A stretch of 64,000 bases of DNA from Pseudomonas sp. CCC3.1 (GTDB lineage: Bacteria > Pseudomonadota > Gammaproteobacteria > Pseudomonadales > Pseudomonadaceae): NCBI RefSeq assembly GCF_034347405.1, contig NZ_CP133778.1, forward strand, positions 3,224,001-3,288,000. The letters run 5' to 3'. The first letter of the stretch is position 1; each line of letters starts with the position of its first letter. Shown in pieces: positions 26,885 through 34,389 of this stretch. Both the position numbers and the translations under genes were made by a program. The notes below the pieces were generated by a model, which was not told the origin of the DNA, did not search any database, and saw only the letters and a list, made by a program, of their open reading frames with translations.

Positions 26885-27375
26885 GGGGCCTCCACCCGTT
26901 CTCGCAGATGACGCAGAGTGCGGATCATATATTTCTCCACCATGTTCTTGGACAATCCCAGGCGCTCGGCAATCTCGGCTTGAGTCAAGCCTTCGATCTT
27001 CTGCCAGACAAACACCTTCCGGCAGTTTAGCGGGAGCTCCTGCAAGGCTTTTTCGACAGACTCAGCCAACTGGATAGCACGCATGTACTGCTCCGGATCG
27101 CCCGTTTCGGACGAACTTGGTGGAACGGCGGCCTGCTCCTTGGCGTCACGCAACTCTTCTCGACGAAAACCGTCAACCGCGATATTACGCGCCATTTGAT
27201 GCAAATATGCACGCGGCTGTTCGACCGTCTCCGAAGCGGATTCGAGTACCCGTACAAAGGTATCGTGGGCCAGGTCCTGCGCCTGCTGACGATTACGCAA
27301 GCGGCGCGTCCAGGTTCCGATCAACTCTTCGTAATGTTCAAAAAAGCCCGTTCGGCGGGGCACTTTGTGAGTCAT
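26881..27375 (-). CDS. fecI: ECF sigma factor FecI
   Basis: A 164-residue group IV sigma factor from the ATG at 27375 (MTHKVPRRTG); an in-frame ATG at 27432 would add 19 residues over what looks like promoter DNA, so the shorter form is preferred. Region 2 reads RNRQQAQDLAHDTFVRVLE and AYLHQMARNIAVDGFRR. Region 4 reads IEGLTQAEIAERLGLSKNMVEKYMIRTL. With FecR and FecA downstream it forms the ferric citrate surface-signalling unit. Confidence 0.9.
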   Translation of the reverse strand: MTHKVPRRTGFFEHYEELIGTWTRRLRNRQQAQDLAHDTFVRVLESASETVEQPRAYLHQMARNIAVDGFRREELRDAKEQAAVPPSSSETGDPEQYMRAIQLAESVEKALQELPLNCRKVFVWQKIEGLTQAEIAERLGLSKNMVEKYMIRTLRHLRERVEAP

Positions 27376-27399
27376 CGCACTGGACTGAATAGGAGGGGC

Positions 27400-27425
27400 G
27401 TGAATAATAATGCTTCCTATTAAAC
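27400..27425. promoter_or_regulatory. Possible Fur site upstream of fecI
   Basis: GAATAATAATGCTTCCTATTAA upstream of fecI has AATAAT/ATTA half-sites reminiscent of the GATAAT repeats of Fur boxes, but the match is partial. It is supported mainly by position in front of an iron-regulated sigma gene. Confidence 0.3.
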
Positions 27426-27459
27426 GCAGCAATCATTGCGATGACAGAAGGCGATCTGA

Positions 27460-28779
27460 CTACATTTCAGTGACCGCTCGCAAGCGCCGTTCGACCTGAT
27501 TGTCCCGCGCAAAACCGAACCTGCGCGCAGTCAACAGACCTACCAGCCCCATCAGGGCGCAAAACACCACGCACACCCATGGACTCCAAGGCATCAATGC
27601 AATCAGCAACAGCGGTGTAGTACTGGCCCACAGCGCGTAGGCAATGTTGTAGGTGAAGGAAATACCCGACACACGGATCGCTGCCGGAAACAGACCGACC
27701 ATCACCGACGGCACCACCCCGACAATCCCGCAGGTCAAGCCAGCAAAGGCATAAGCCAGCCCCGGCAAGCCCCACTGTCCGACCAGGCTGGCGTAAAGCA
27801 CGCCAATGCCCAGCGGCAACAGCAGGCTGTACAACACGATGCTGCGCCAGACGCCAATCCGGTCAACCACCCACCCGGCCAGCACACAACCGATGTTCAG
27901 AAACACAATACCCAGGCTGCTCAGGGCAAACGTATGGCTGGCGGTCATGCCGAAACGCTGCTGCATCACGGTCGGGGTAATCACCACAAACACCACCACA
28001 GCGCTGGTCAGCACACACGTCAGCAACGCTGCGGGCAACAAAGAAGGACGATAGTCGCGCAACACCGTGCGCAGCGGCAGCTCTGCCCGCCCCTCACGGC
28101 GCTCGCGCAAGGCCAGAAACACAGGGGTTTCGCTCAGCCAGCGGCGCAGCCATACCCCGATCACCCCAAACACCCCGCCCAACAAGAACGGAAAGCGCCA
28201 GGCGTAATCAAGAATCTCAGTGGGGGTAAACAGTTGGGCCAGCAAAGTGGCGGTCAGGGCGCCAATCAGGTAACCGAACGTCAGACCAGCCTGCAAAAAG
28301 CCCAGCGCATAGCCACGACGACCGGCGGGCGCGTGCTCAGCCACAAACACCCAGGCACTCGGGACTTCGCCGCCGACGGCTGCGCCTTGCAATATGCGCA
28401 GCGCGAGCAGGATCAGCGGCGCGAAATAACCAATCTCGGCGTAGGTCGGCATGATCCCGATCAGCAGACAGGGCAAGGCCATCATCAGAATGCTCAGGCT
28501 GAACACCCGCTTGCGCCCCAGATGATCCGCAAAGTGCGCCATCAGAATGCCGCCCAGCGGACGGGCCAGATAGCCGGTCACAAAAATCCCGAAGCTTTGC
28601 AACAAGCGCAGCCATTCGGGCATATCCGGCGGAAAAAACAACTGACTGAGGGTCAGGGCAAAAAACACAAAAATGATGAAATCGTAGATTTCCAGCGCTC
28701 CACCCAGAGCCGCCAGCCCAAGGGTTCTGTAGTCGGAGCGCGAAAAGCGCGTGGTCGTTGCTTGAAAATCGGCAGACAT
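27460..28779 (-). CDS. MHS-family MFS transporter (citrate/alpha-ketoglutarate type)
   Basis: A 439-residue carrier from the ATG at 28779 (MSADFQATT). GALEIYDFIIFVFFALTLSQLFFP is the MHS N-terminal signature. RPLGGILMAHFADHLGRKRVF and RILQGAAVGGEVPSAW follow, and later GLFPAAIRVSGISFTYN, which MHS citrate and ketoglutarate carriers share. It is in the same orientation as fecI and directly upstream of it, with about 85 bases between. Proximity to a ferric-citrate system makes a tricarboxylate substrate attractive, but this is inference. A longer frame upstream lacks carrier homology and was not used. Confidence 0.85.
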   Translation of the reverse strand: MSADFQATTTRFSRSDYRTLGLAALGGALEIYDFIIFVFFALTLSQLFFPPDMPEWLRLLQSFGIFVTGYLARPLGGILMAHFADHLGRKRVFSLSILMMALPCLLIGIMPTYAEIGYFAPLILLALRILQGAAVGGEVPSAWVFVAEHAPAGRRGYALGFLQAGLTFGYLIGALTATLLAQLFTPTEILDYAWRFPFLLGGVFGVIGVWLRRWLSETPVFLALRERREGRAELPLRTVLRDYRPSLLPAALLTCVLTSAVVVFVVITPTVMQQRFGMTASHTFALSSLGIVFLNIGCVLAGWVVDRIGVWRSIVLYSLLLPLGIGVLYASLVGQWGLPGLAYAFAGLTCGIVGVVPSVMVGLFPAAIRVSGISFTYNIAYALWASTTPLLLIALMPWSPWVCVVFCALMGLVGLLTARRFGFARDNQVERRLRAVTEM

Positions 28780-28925
28780 AAATACGCTCAATATGAACTG
28801 GACACGCCTATGCTGGCGTTTGTTGTCGAGGCGGCGAGCATAACAAATCTGAACCACACTGGTCGCAGGCAGGTATTGCGCAGGACGTCGGGTTTGCCGC
28901 GACACGGCCAGGGATGGCCGAATCC

Positions 28926-29014
28926 CCTGTGGAAGCGAGCTTGCTCGCGAGGGTATCGACGCGGTTTACAGAAAAACCGCATCGCCTGAATCGCGGGCAA
29001 GCTCGCGCCCACGG
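28926..29014. repeat. REP-like inverted repeat, family B
   Basis: CTGTGGAAGCGAGCTTGCTCGCG at the left and CGCGGGCAAGCTCGCGCCCACGG at the right form an inverted pair around GCGGTTTACAGAAAAACCGC, itself a hairpin. The same layout recurs at 48751-48840, and a half unit near 32041. It lies just past the 3' end of the Tc-toxin gene. Confidence 0.75.
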
Positions 29015-29079
29015 GGTCAGGGAGTGGGCGGGCTTCTCGTTCAAACCCGCGAATGAGCGGGCCCGCTCTACAGGTTGAC

Positions 29080-29130
29080 GAGTACCGTTTTGATTGAAGC
29101 TTTTAGTGCAACCCGGATACGTGCATGCGA
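29080..29130 (-). pseudogene. Out-of-frame remnant of a seventh C2H2 zinc finger
   Basis: Twelve bases after the stop of the toxin gene, the minus strand in a different frame reads VACTYPGCTKSFNQNG, the first half of a C2H2 finger (C-x4-C, then KSF). It resembles finger 3 of the intact array (CEYPGCGKSF). The histidine half is lost. The simplest reading is that the array once extended further and was cut by a frame change near 29143. Confidence 0.6.
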
Positions 29131-29142
29131 CGCGTGTCGCTT

Positions 29143-31938
29143 CTATGGGTGTTTGCGTTTGAGGTGATTTGCTAAATGCGCAGATCGCGTGAAGCGTTGG
29201 GGGCAACCCTCGTACGTGCATGGGAATGGTTTCGCCCCTGTATGGACACTTTGATGACGTGCTAAATTCTCTGATCGCGCAAAGCGTTGGGTGCAGTGCG
29301 TGCATGGGAAAGTTTGCGCCCCTGTATGGACACTTTGATGGCGTGCTAAATGCTCTGATCGCGCAAAACTTAGGGTGCAAACCCCGTACGTGCATGGGAA
29401 AGGTTTCTCTTTTGTATGAACCCTTTGGTGCCGTAACAAAACCCCTGGGTCACCAAAGCTTTTACCGCAGCCCGGATACTCACATGAGAAAGTTTTCTCC
29501 CCTGTATGAATGCGTAGGTGAATGTCTAAAACATCCTTCCGGGCAAAACGGGATGGACAATTGGGGCATGAAAACCGTTTTTCTCCAGTGTGAGAGAGCA
29601 GGTGTCTAGTTAGATTTTGCATATTTGTATAACTTTTCCCGCAGCCAGGCTCAACACAGTCAAAACGCTGCAGTGCTGGCACAGCAGGCACTCGGAATTG
29701 GTCTTGCGAAGATGTGCCAGGCTGTGGCCCTGGTGCCTGTAAGCCGAGTGGGGGCAACAAACCCATATCAAAATCACTCAGAGACGGTGCCGGTGAGGAT
29801 GGGGTTGAGAACAGACCCTCATCAAAATTATTGATATACGCCGCAGGTGTCGGCGGAGCATTGGCGAATGAGTCCCTTGAATCACCTATATCGCTGAAAC
29901 TATCTAACGATTCGTCTCCAATATATTGATCTCGAAATTGTTCAAACCCAGATTCAGATCCGGCCGCTTCGGCAATCAGACTCCCATCCGCTCTGCGTTT
30001 GATCCGCCCATCCGCATCCACATGCCCCATCGGGGCGTTGCCCACAAATCTATACAGGTTCAGCCCATCAATGGCGCCGCCCGGGTCGGGGTTCAGCCAG
30101 CGATATAGCCACGGGGCGTAGTAGCGATAGCCGTAGTAATACAGGCCCGTGGCATCGCGCTCCTTGCCTGAGTAACGAAGGGTTTTGTAACTGGCCTCCA
30201 CTTCATTGCGCCCGACCCAGCACGCGGTGCCGCCGAACGGGTAGTAGGTTTCCTGGCTGATGAGTTGGGCCTGATCATCCAGTTCCAGGGTGCTGGAACC
30301 CAGGTGGTCGTCGAAGGTGTAGCGCAGTTGATCGTTCTCAAGGCCGCTGGGCGGTGTGTCCCAGTGCAACCATTGCACGCGGCAGCGCCCGGCCTGAAGG
30401 GTGACGACTTGAAGATTCTCTTGGGTGGCGCTGTTGGTGCGCACTTCCAGCCCCGGTAGGTAGCGGGTTTCGGCGAGGTGGCTGTTGGCCTGCGCTTGCC
30501 AGGTGCGGACTTTGCGCAGGCGTTTGCCTCCACCGCCATAGATATACCGTTCTTCGTCGTTGGCAGCGGCCTTACGCGTGACCTGGGCGATAGCGCACAG
30601 TTGATTTCGGGCATCCCACTGCAGGGGTTGGCCGGGTTGCAGGGTCAGAAGATTGCCATTGGAATCGTAGGTGTGTTCAGTCTCGCCGCTGCGAATAACA
30701 CGGTTGTTGTGTGGGGCGATGTGTAGCGTTTGGGTGTGATCACTCCCCCCTAGGTGAATGCGCTCCAGCAGATTGCCCGCCGCATCATAGCGATAGGTTT
30801 CGCTGTAATTGACCACCCGGCTGGTGTCCGGGGTTTGCCAGGTCGGCAAGTCCGGGCCGAGTGACGGCTGGGCGGTCTCCCAGCCGCTGGCATCAATCAG
30901 TTGGTAGAGGCTGTCGTAAGCAAAACGGCGAATGGGTTCGATGCGCTGATTGGCAAAATGACGGGTGCCCAGGGTTGTGTCTTCAATCTCAATGAGGTTG
31001 CCGACCGGGTCGTAGCGGTAGTGCAAGTCTTGCAAGAGCCGTTTACCCGGCACTTGCGCCTGTAGGCGAGCCAAGCGGCCAGTCGCCGATTCGTGGGTCA
31101 GAAAAGTGACAACGCCATTGCCAGCGGTTTCGCTTTCGACTTGAGAAAAGGCGTTGTAACGGATGTTGCTGACCAGGATTTTAACCGCGCTGCTGCCCGC
31201 GGTTTGCAGGCCGGTATCGCGTAACTGCCCAGCCACGGTGTGGCTGAAGTGTTGTTGATGCCCTTCGGCATCGGTCTGTCTGAGCAGTTCACCCGCAGCG
31301 TTGTAGTGCCAGCGGTTGATGAACGGCTCGACCTCCTCCAGCAACGGGTCGCGCTGCGCCTCGGACTCGGGCCAATGTGGCAGGTCAAGGCTGCGCAAAA
31401 ACTGCTGGGTTTCTTCCAGCGATCCGCCTGCCAGGCCGTACTCGGTCATGTGCCGTGTGCCCGCCGGGTCGTCGTGCCGCAAAAGCCTGCCGCAGCGGTT
31501 GTGCCGGGCGCTCTCCACGCTGGTGCTGGCGTAGGTAAAACGCTCGATCACATGGGTGCTGTTTTCAGTCACGCTGACCGGGCGCATCGAGTCGTCATAG
31601 GTGGTTTGCCAATGGCTCTCGCGGGCGTCCCACACCTCCAGCGTCTGCCCGGCCTCGCCCGGAAGGCTGAGCCGCCACCCGGCATCGGTGCTGTCAGTGG
31701 CCAATACCTGACCGGACAGGCTGTACACGGTCAGCAGGTTGGCAGGGGCAGTAGAGTCCGCGAACAGCCGAGGGTCGCGCTGCGCCACCAGCCGCCCCAT
31801 GGGATCGAACGTGCTCCACGTCACCCGTTGCTCAGGGGTTTGCCCACTCACTGAACACGCAAACGCCACCGAGCGAACTGGCAATCCGCGCGGCTCGATG
31901 ACCGCGAGTGTCGGTGTGCGGGCGTGGAGCGACGTCAT
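29143..31938 (-). CDS. Tc-toxin C subunit (TccC/SepC type) with a C2H2 zinc-finger effector C-terminus
   Basis: A 931-residue protein from the ATG at 31938, which has GGAGG five bases upstream. Residues 1-640 form the TccC RHS cocoon: ARTPTLAVIEPRGLPVRSV, LLQDLHYRYDPVGNLIEIED, RYLPGLEVRT, YYPFGGTACW and the core end RYSGKERDATGLYYYGYRYY. The self-cleavage region has DPGG (D618) and IDGLNLYRFVGNAP (D624). In known TcC proteins the released C-terminus is the toxin that a TcA pore injects into eukaryotic cells. Here residues 645-758 are acidic and low-complexity, and residues 759-931 are six C2H2 fingers with TGEK/TGAK-type linkers. No enzyme domain is visible, so a DNA-binding effector is inferred. 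No TcA or TcB gene lies in the window. Core homology is sure; the effector role is a hypothesis. Confidence 0.9.
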   Translation of the reverse strand: MTSLHARTPTLAVIEPRGLPVRSVAFACSVSGQTPEQRVTWSTFDPMGRLVAQRDPRLFADSTAPANLLTVYSLSGQVLATDSTDAGWRLSLPGEAGQTLEVWDARESHWQTTYDDSMRPVSVTENSTHVIERFTYASTSVESARHNRCGRLLRHDDPAGTRHMTEYGLAGGSLEETQQFLRSLDLPHWPESEAQRDPLLEEVEPFINRWHYNAAGELLRQTDAEGHQQHFSHTVAGQLRDTGLQTAGSSAVKILVSNIRYNAFSQVESETAGNGVVTFLTHESATGRLARLQAQVPGKRLLQDLHYRYDPVGNLIEIEDTTLGTRHFANQRIEPIRRFAYDSLYQLIDASGWETAQPSLGPDLPTWQTPDTSRVVNYSETYRYDAAGNLLERIHLGGSDHTQTLHIAPHNNRVIRSGETEHTYDSNGNLLTLQPGQPLQWDARNQLCAIAQVTRKAAANDEERYIYGGGGKRLRKVRTWQAQANSHLAETRYLPGLEVRTNSATQENLQVVTLQAGRCRVQWLHWDTPPSGLENDQLRYTFDDHLGSSTLELDDQAQLISQETYYPFGGTACWVGRNEVEASYKTLRYSGKERDATGLYYYGYRYYAPWLYRWLNPDPGGAIDGLNLYRFVGNAPMGHVDADGRIKRRADGSLIAEAAGSESGFEQFRDQYIGDESLDSFSDIGDSRDSFANAPPTPAAYINNFDEGLFSTPSSPAPSLSDFDMGLLPPLGLQAPGPQPGTSSQDQFRVPAVPALQRFDCVEPGCGKSYTNMQNLTRHLLSHTGEKRFSCPNCPSRFARKDVLDIHLRIHTGEKTFSCEYPGCGKSFGDPGVLLRHQRVHTKEKPFPCTYGVCTLSFARSEHLARHQSVHTGAQTFPCTHCTQRFARSENLARHQSVHTGAKPFPCTYEGCPQRFTRSAHLANHLKRKHP
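29146..29664 (-). other. Six-finger C2H2 zinc-finger array (domain of the TccC-like protein)
   Basis: All six fingers keep C-x2/4-C-x12-H-x3/4-H: Cys/His at 761,766,779,783; 791,794,807,811; 819,824,837,841; 849,854,867,871; 879,882,895,899; 907,912,925,930. Linkers are TGEKR, TGEKT, TKEKP, TGAQT and TGAKP. Helix residues -1,2,3,6 read NQNR, RDVI, DGVR, REHR, RENR and RAHN. Under the Zif268-type code, fingers 6-5-4 would prefer roughly NGG-GAG-GGG (inference). The fingers are of the eukaryotic TFIIIA/EGR kind, not the single Ros/MucR kind usual in bacteria. Confidence 0.95.
29233..29384 (-). repeat. 84-base direct repeat encoding fingers 5 and 4
   Basis: Stretches starting at 29233 and 29317 match at 58 of 63 bases, with a period of 84 bases, exactly one finger plus linker. 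One difference (29268 versus 29352) changes AAT to CAT on the coding strand, that is Asn to His at helix position 3. Another is synonymous in an Arg codon. This is a recent tandem duplication. Confidence 0.9.
29665..30006 (-). other. Acidic, disordered-looking linker between TcC core and zinc fingers
   Basis: Residues 645-758 are rich in Ser, Pro, Gly, Asp and Phe. The stretch after RIKRRADG carries 13 acidic and only 2 basic residues over about 75 positions. Clusters such as NNFDEGLF and SDFDMGLLPPLG mix acid and bulky hydrophobic residues as eukaryotic acidic activation domains do. Together with KRR at the start and LKRKHP at the end (possible nuclear-import signals), it suggests action in a nucleus. 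All of this is inference from composition. Confidence 0.5.
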
Positions 31939-31997
31939 AGGCAGGCCCTCCAGAACTTTCTGCCACACAGCATGCGCTCAAGGCGTGAGTGCGTCTG

Positions 31998-32013
31998 CTG
32001 TCAGAAATGACAG
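31998..32013. promoter_or_regulatory. Inverted repeat upstream of the TccC-like gene
   Basis: CTGTC-AGAAAT-GACAG forms a 5-base inverted repeat 60 bases before the start codon, in the only promoter-sized space of this orphan gene. It may be an operator. A half REP unit follows at 32041-32073. Confidence 0.25.
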
Positions 32014-32040
32014 TCATGATCTGGGTGGCTGCCTATCACT

Positions 32041-32073
32041 GAATCGCGGGCAAGCCCGCTTCCACAGGTTTCT
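32041..32073. repeat. Half REP-like unit, family B
   Basis: GAATCGCGGGCAAGCCCGCT plus TCCACAGG matches the right half of the family B units at 28926 and 48751. With 28926-29014 it brackets the toxin gene, so the toxin gene lies between two members of one repeat family. Confidence 0.6.
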
Positions 32074-32094
32074 GAAGTGCGCCCCAAACAGAGC

Positions 32095-32430
32095 CTAGGA
32101 CAAGGTTGCGATCATTGCCCACGCTGGGGCAAAGCCCAGTGGCAGCCACACGGCCAGGCGTGAGCGATAGGGCAATAACATCAGCAGCCCAAAACCACTG
32201 AGCGAGATCAGCCCAAACCAGCCGATAGGGCCCATCGCCCATCCCCAGGCCTGAGCGCAAAAGTACAAGCTCAAGGCCAGACTCAACCACCCTGCCCCAC
32301 GCAATGTACGACGCAGGCCAGGTGACGGCGCTTTGTTCCACACCTGTTTGTAATGGCGCTCCAACCCTTGGCACAACGCAAGCATGCCCATATAGGCGAA
32401 GGCCCACGCCGCAAAATAGTCCGCCAGCAT
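32095..32430 (-). CDS. DUF3325 family membrane protein
   Basis: A 111-residue protein with about four hydrophobic segments (YFAAWAFAYMGMLALC, LSLALSLYFCAQAWG, WFGLISLSGFGLLMLL, VWLPLGFAPAWAMIATL). Length and pattern match DUF3325 proteins found next to PepSY proteins and TonB receptors in iron-uptake clusters. It starts 1 base before the end of the upstream PepSY gene's intergenic space, so the three small membrane genes form an operon. The biochemical role is unknown; a part in siderophore iron reduction or release at the inner membrane is possible. Confidence 0.75.
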   Translation of the reverse strand: MLADYFAAWAFAYMGMLALCQGLERHYKQVWNKAPSPGLRRTLRGAGWLSLALSLYFCAQAWGWAMGPIGWFGLISLSGFGLLMLLPYRSRLAVWLPLGFAPAWAMIATLS

Positions 32431-32431
32431 C

Positions 32432-33970
32432 TCAATTCACCTCGGCCATAACAGCGGTTTTTCTACGTGGCACCCGCTCGACCACCGGTTGCGAGACTTT
32501 CCAGCATGCCCACAACAACAGGCCGCCCAGCACCATGGCGGTCAACTCCACCCCCATGCTGCTGTGTACCGCCCACGGCTGGTTGACGGTGAGCAGGCTC
32601 AGCAGCGGCAAGCTCAGGCACATCACCCCGGCCAGGCCCAATTGCTCCCGCCAGGCCTGCATGCGCGCACGCAATACGGCATGCACAAAGCTCAAGGCCC
32701 ACAGGCCAAAGAACACGTTGAGTTCGGCATCGGCACGTTCGGCCATGTTCACCGGCAACAAGCGGTTGCCCCACAGCAAACCGATGCACGCCACGCTCAA
32801 ACCGGCCATTACGGTGACGTTGATCGCCTCGACCAAACGGTAGAGCACTTGGGCGACCCGGCTTTCGCTGGCGTATTTGCGACGCCGTTTAACGGTGAAC
32901 AGCACCAGCCCGCTGGCAATCATGGCGCTGCTGATCAGGCCGCAAATGAAGTACACCCAACGCATCGGATAGCCACCAAACTGGGCAAAGTGCATGCCGG
33001 AGATCACCCGATGGGTGAGTACGCTGGCGCGCATGTCGGTTGGCCCGGACAGTTGCTCGCCCGTGACCCCGTCAAAACGCATGCCCCCGCCTTTTACCAG
33101 GGCAATTCGGTTGCCCAGAATCGGGCGAATCTGGATCTCGGCATTGCTCTGGCCAGGGTTGCTGATGCTGACTGCGCCCAAAGGCCCCATGACGTCGCGA
33201 GCCTTGGCCAGTAGCGGCCCGATGGCAACCAGCGGTGCCGGTTCAACGCTCGTCGCACGTTTGACTTCAAGGGCGGCGGGTGTCGTGTCTTGAGCTTTGA
33301 AAAACGCATCGCGGTCGCCATCAAACAGCGCATCCATGGCCGCGGGCATGTAAATCACCAGGAAAATCGCCAGCCCGCTGTAGGTGATCATCAAGTGAAA
33401 CGGCAGCAACAGCACTGCGCTGGCGTTGTGGGCGTCAAGCCATGAACGCTGGCCTTTGGCAGGCCGAAAGGTGAAGAACTCCTTGAAGAGTTTTTTGTGA
33501 ATCACGATGCCGCTGATCAAGGCCGCCAGCATGCCCATCGCCAGCGCACCTACCAGATAAATGCCGATCATGCGCGGCATGTGCAAGGTGAAGTGAAACA
33601 GAAAAAAGAACCGTCCCCCGACTGTCTCGCGCACCGGCAGTACGTCACCGGTGTTCGGGTCCAGCGTTACCGAAACGCCGTCACGGCGCCCGCCCGTTGA
33701 GGCCTGTAATTCTGGCGAGCGCTCATACGGCAAGCTGATGCCCCATTGCTTGGCATCGGGTTTGTGCTCACGCAAATAACCCAGTGCACGCTCAACTGCC
33801 TGTTCATCGGTCAATTGGTGAGCGGGCAACTCAGGGTGCATCCAGTTGTCGATCTCTTGATCGAACACAGCCAGGCTGCCAGTCAGGAAGATCACGAACA
33901 GCAACCAGCCAACAATCAATCCGCCCCAGGTGTGCAGCCACGCCAGGGATTGGGTCAGGGTCTGTTTCAT
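32432..33970 (-). CDS. PepSY-associated transmembrane protein (siderophore-iron reductase-like)
   Basis: A 512-residue inner-membrane protein from the ATG at 33970 (MKQTLTQSLAWLHTWGG), overlapping the upstream gene by four bases. The first helix LHTWGGLIVGWLLFVIFLTGSLAVFDQEIDNWMHPEL is the PepSY-TM hallmark. Paired histidines recur in FFLFHFTLHMPRM, WLDAHNASAVLLLPFHLMITYSGL and ISGMHFAQFG, so haem binding and electron transfer are plausible. FpvG-like relatives reduce ferrisiderophores in the periplasm. Its place beside an enterobactin-type receptor supports that. Confidence 0.82.
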   Translation of the reverse strand: MKQTLTQSLAWLHTWGGLIVGWLLFVIFLTGSLAVFDQEIDNWMHPELPAHQLTDEQAVERALGYLREHKPDAKQWGISLPYERSPELQASTGGRRDGVSVTLDPNTGDVLPVRETVGGRFFFLFHFTLHMPRMIGIYLVGALAMGMLAALISGIVIHKKLFKEFFTFRPAKGQRSWLDAHNASAVLLLPFHLMITYSGLAIFLVIYMPAAMDALFDGDRDAFFKAQDTTPAALEVKRATSVEPAPLVAIGPLLAKARDVMGPLGAVSISNPGQSNAEIQIRPILGNRIALVKGGGMRFDGVTGEQLSGPTDMRASVLTHRVISGMHFAQFGGYPMRWVYFICGLISSAMIASGLVLFTVKRRRKYASESRVAQVLYRLVEAINVTVMAGLSVACIGLLWGNRLLPVNMAERADAELNVFFGLWALSFVHAVLRARMQAWREQLGLAGVMCLSLPLLSLLTVNQPWAVHSSMGVELTAMVLGGLLLWACWKVSQPVVERVPRRKTAVMAEVN

Positions 33971-34257
33971 CCGAGGCGCTCCAGCATTTGCGGCCAAAAA
34001 CCGATTGCGGCCAAAGGCAGCGCCAGCACGGCCCCCATCCATGCCGACCACTGATGGCGAGCGATAAAGGCCCACAAAATGGCGCAGGTGTAGATCGCGA
34101 ATGACAACAGACTGGCAACGAGCATCGAGTCGACGTTATCCAGCGGCAACAGTCGCGCCAGCGCGGCCGTAAACGCATAAGTGAACACATAGCCGCCAAC
34201 CAGTGCAGCCAGTGTGCGAGAAAGAATCGGCATCCAGGCCGACGTTGCGTGTTTCAT
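33967..34257 (-). CDS. DUF3649 family membrane protein
   Basis: A 96-residue protein with three hydrophobic segments (LAALVGGYVFTYAFTAALARLL, MLVASLLSFAIYTCAILWAFIA, WMGAVLALPLAAIGFWP). DUF3649 genes typically precede a PepSY gene and DUF3325 in iron-transport operons, which is the order here. The stop overlaps the PepSY start by four bases. The biochemical role is unknown. Confidence 0.75.
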   Translation of the reverse strand: MKHATSAWMPILSRTLAALVGGYVFTYAFTAALARLLPLDNVDSMLVASLLSFAIYTCAILWAFIARHQWSAWMGAVLALPLAAIGFWPQMLERLG

Positions 34258-34389
34258 CGGATCAATCCTTCAACGGTACCCATCACGGTTTAGCCTGTTC
34301 CAAATGCGACAACGGCGCGGCACCCGCTAAAAGAGGATGTCGCGCCAGTAAATGCCTGCACCGTATCAGCGGTCAGGCCAGTTGGGTTA

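Larger units (their letters stand above)
28780..29142. other. Intergenic region with REP unit and zinc-finger remnant
   Basis: No intact gene is seen. The part next to the MHS gene holds its promoter, 28926-29014 is a REP-type inverted repeat, and 29080-29130 carries a decayed seventh zinc finger belonging to the neighbouring toxin gene. A long minus-strand frame crosses this region (28808-29395), but it is out of register with the fingers and not a gene. Confidence 0.6.

Noticed and set aside
28808..29395. Long minus-strand frame overlapping the zinc-finger region, with CxxxxC-like bits near its middle
   Set aside because: It is mostly the finger repeats read out of register. Only the short stretch past the toxin stop (29080-29130) has real finger similarity, so it is kept as a remnant and not as a gene.
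29146..29664. Eukaryotic contamination or assembly artefact as the source of the zinc fingers
   Set aside because: The fingers run in one uninterrupted frame with the TcC core through a continuous linker, no introns are seen, and Pseudomonas-type repeats follow. Read coverage could still test this.
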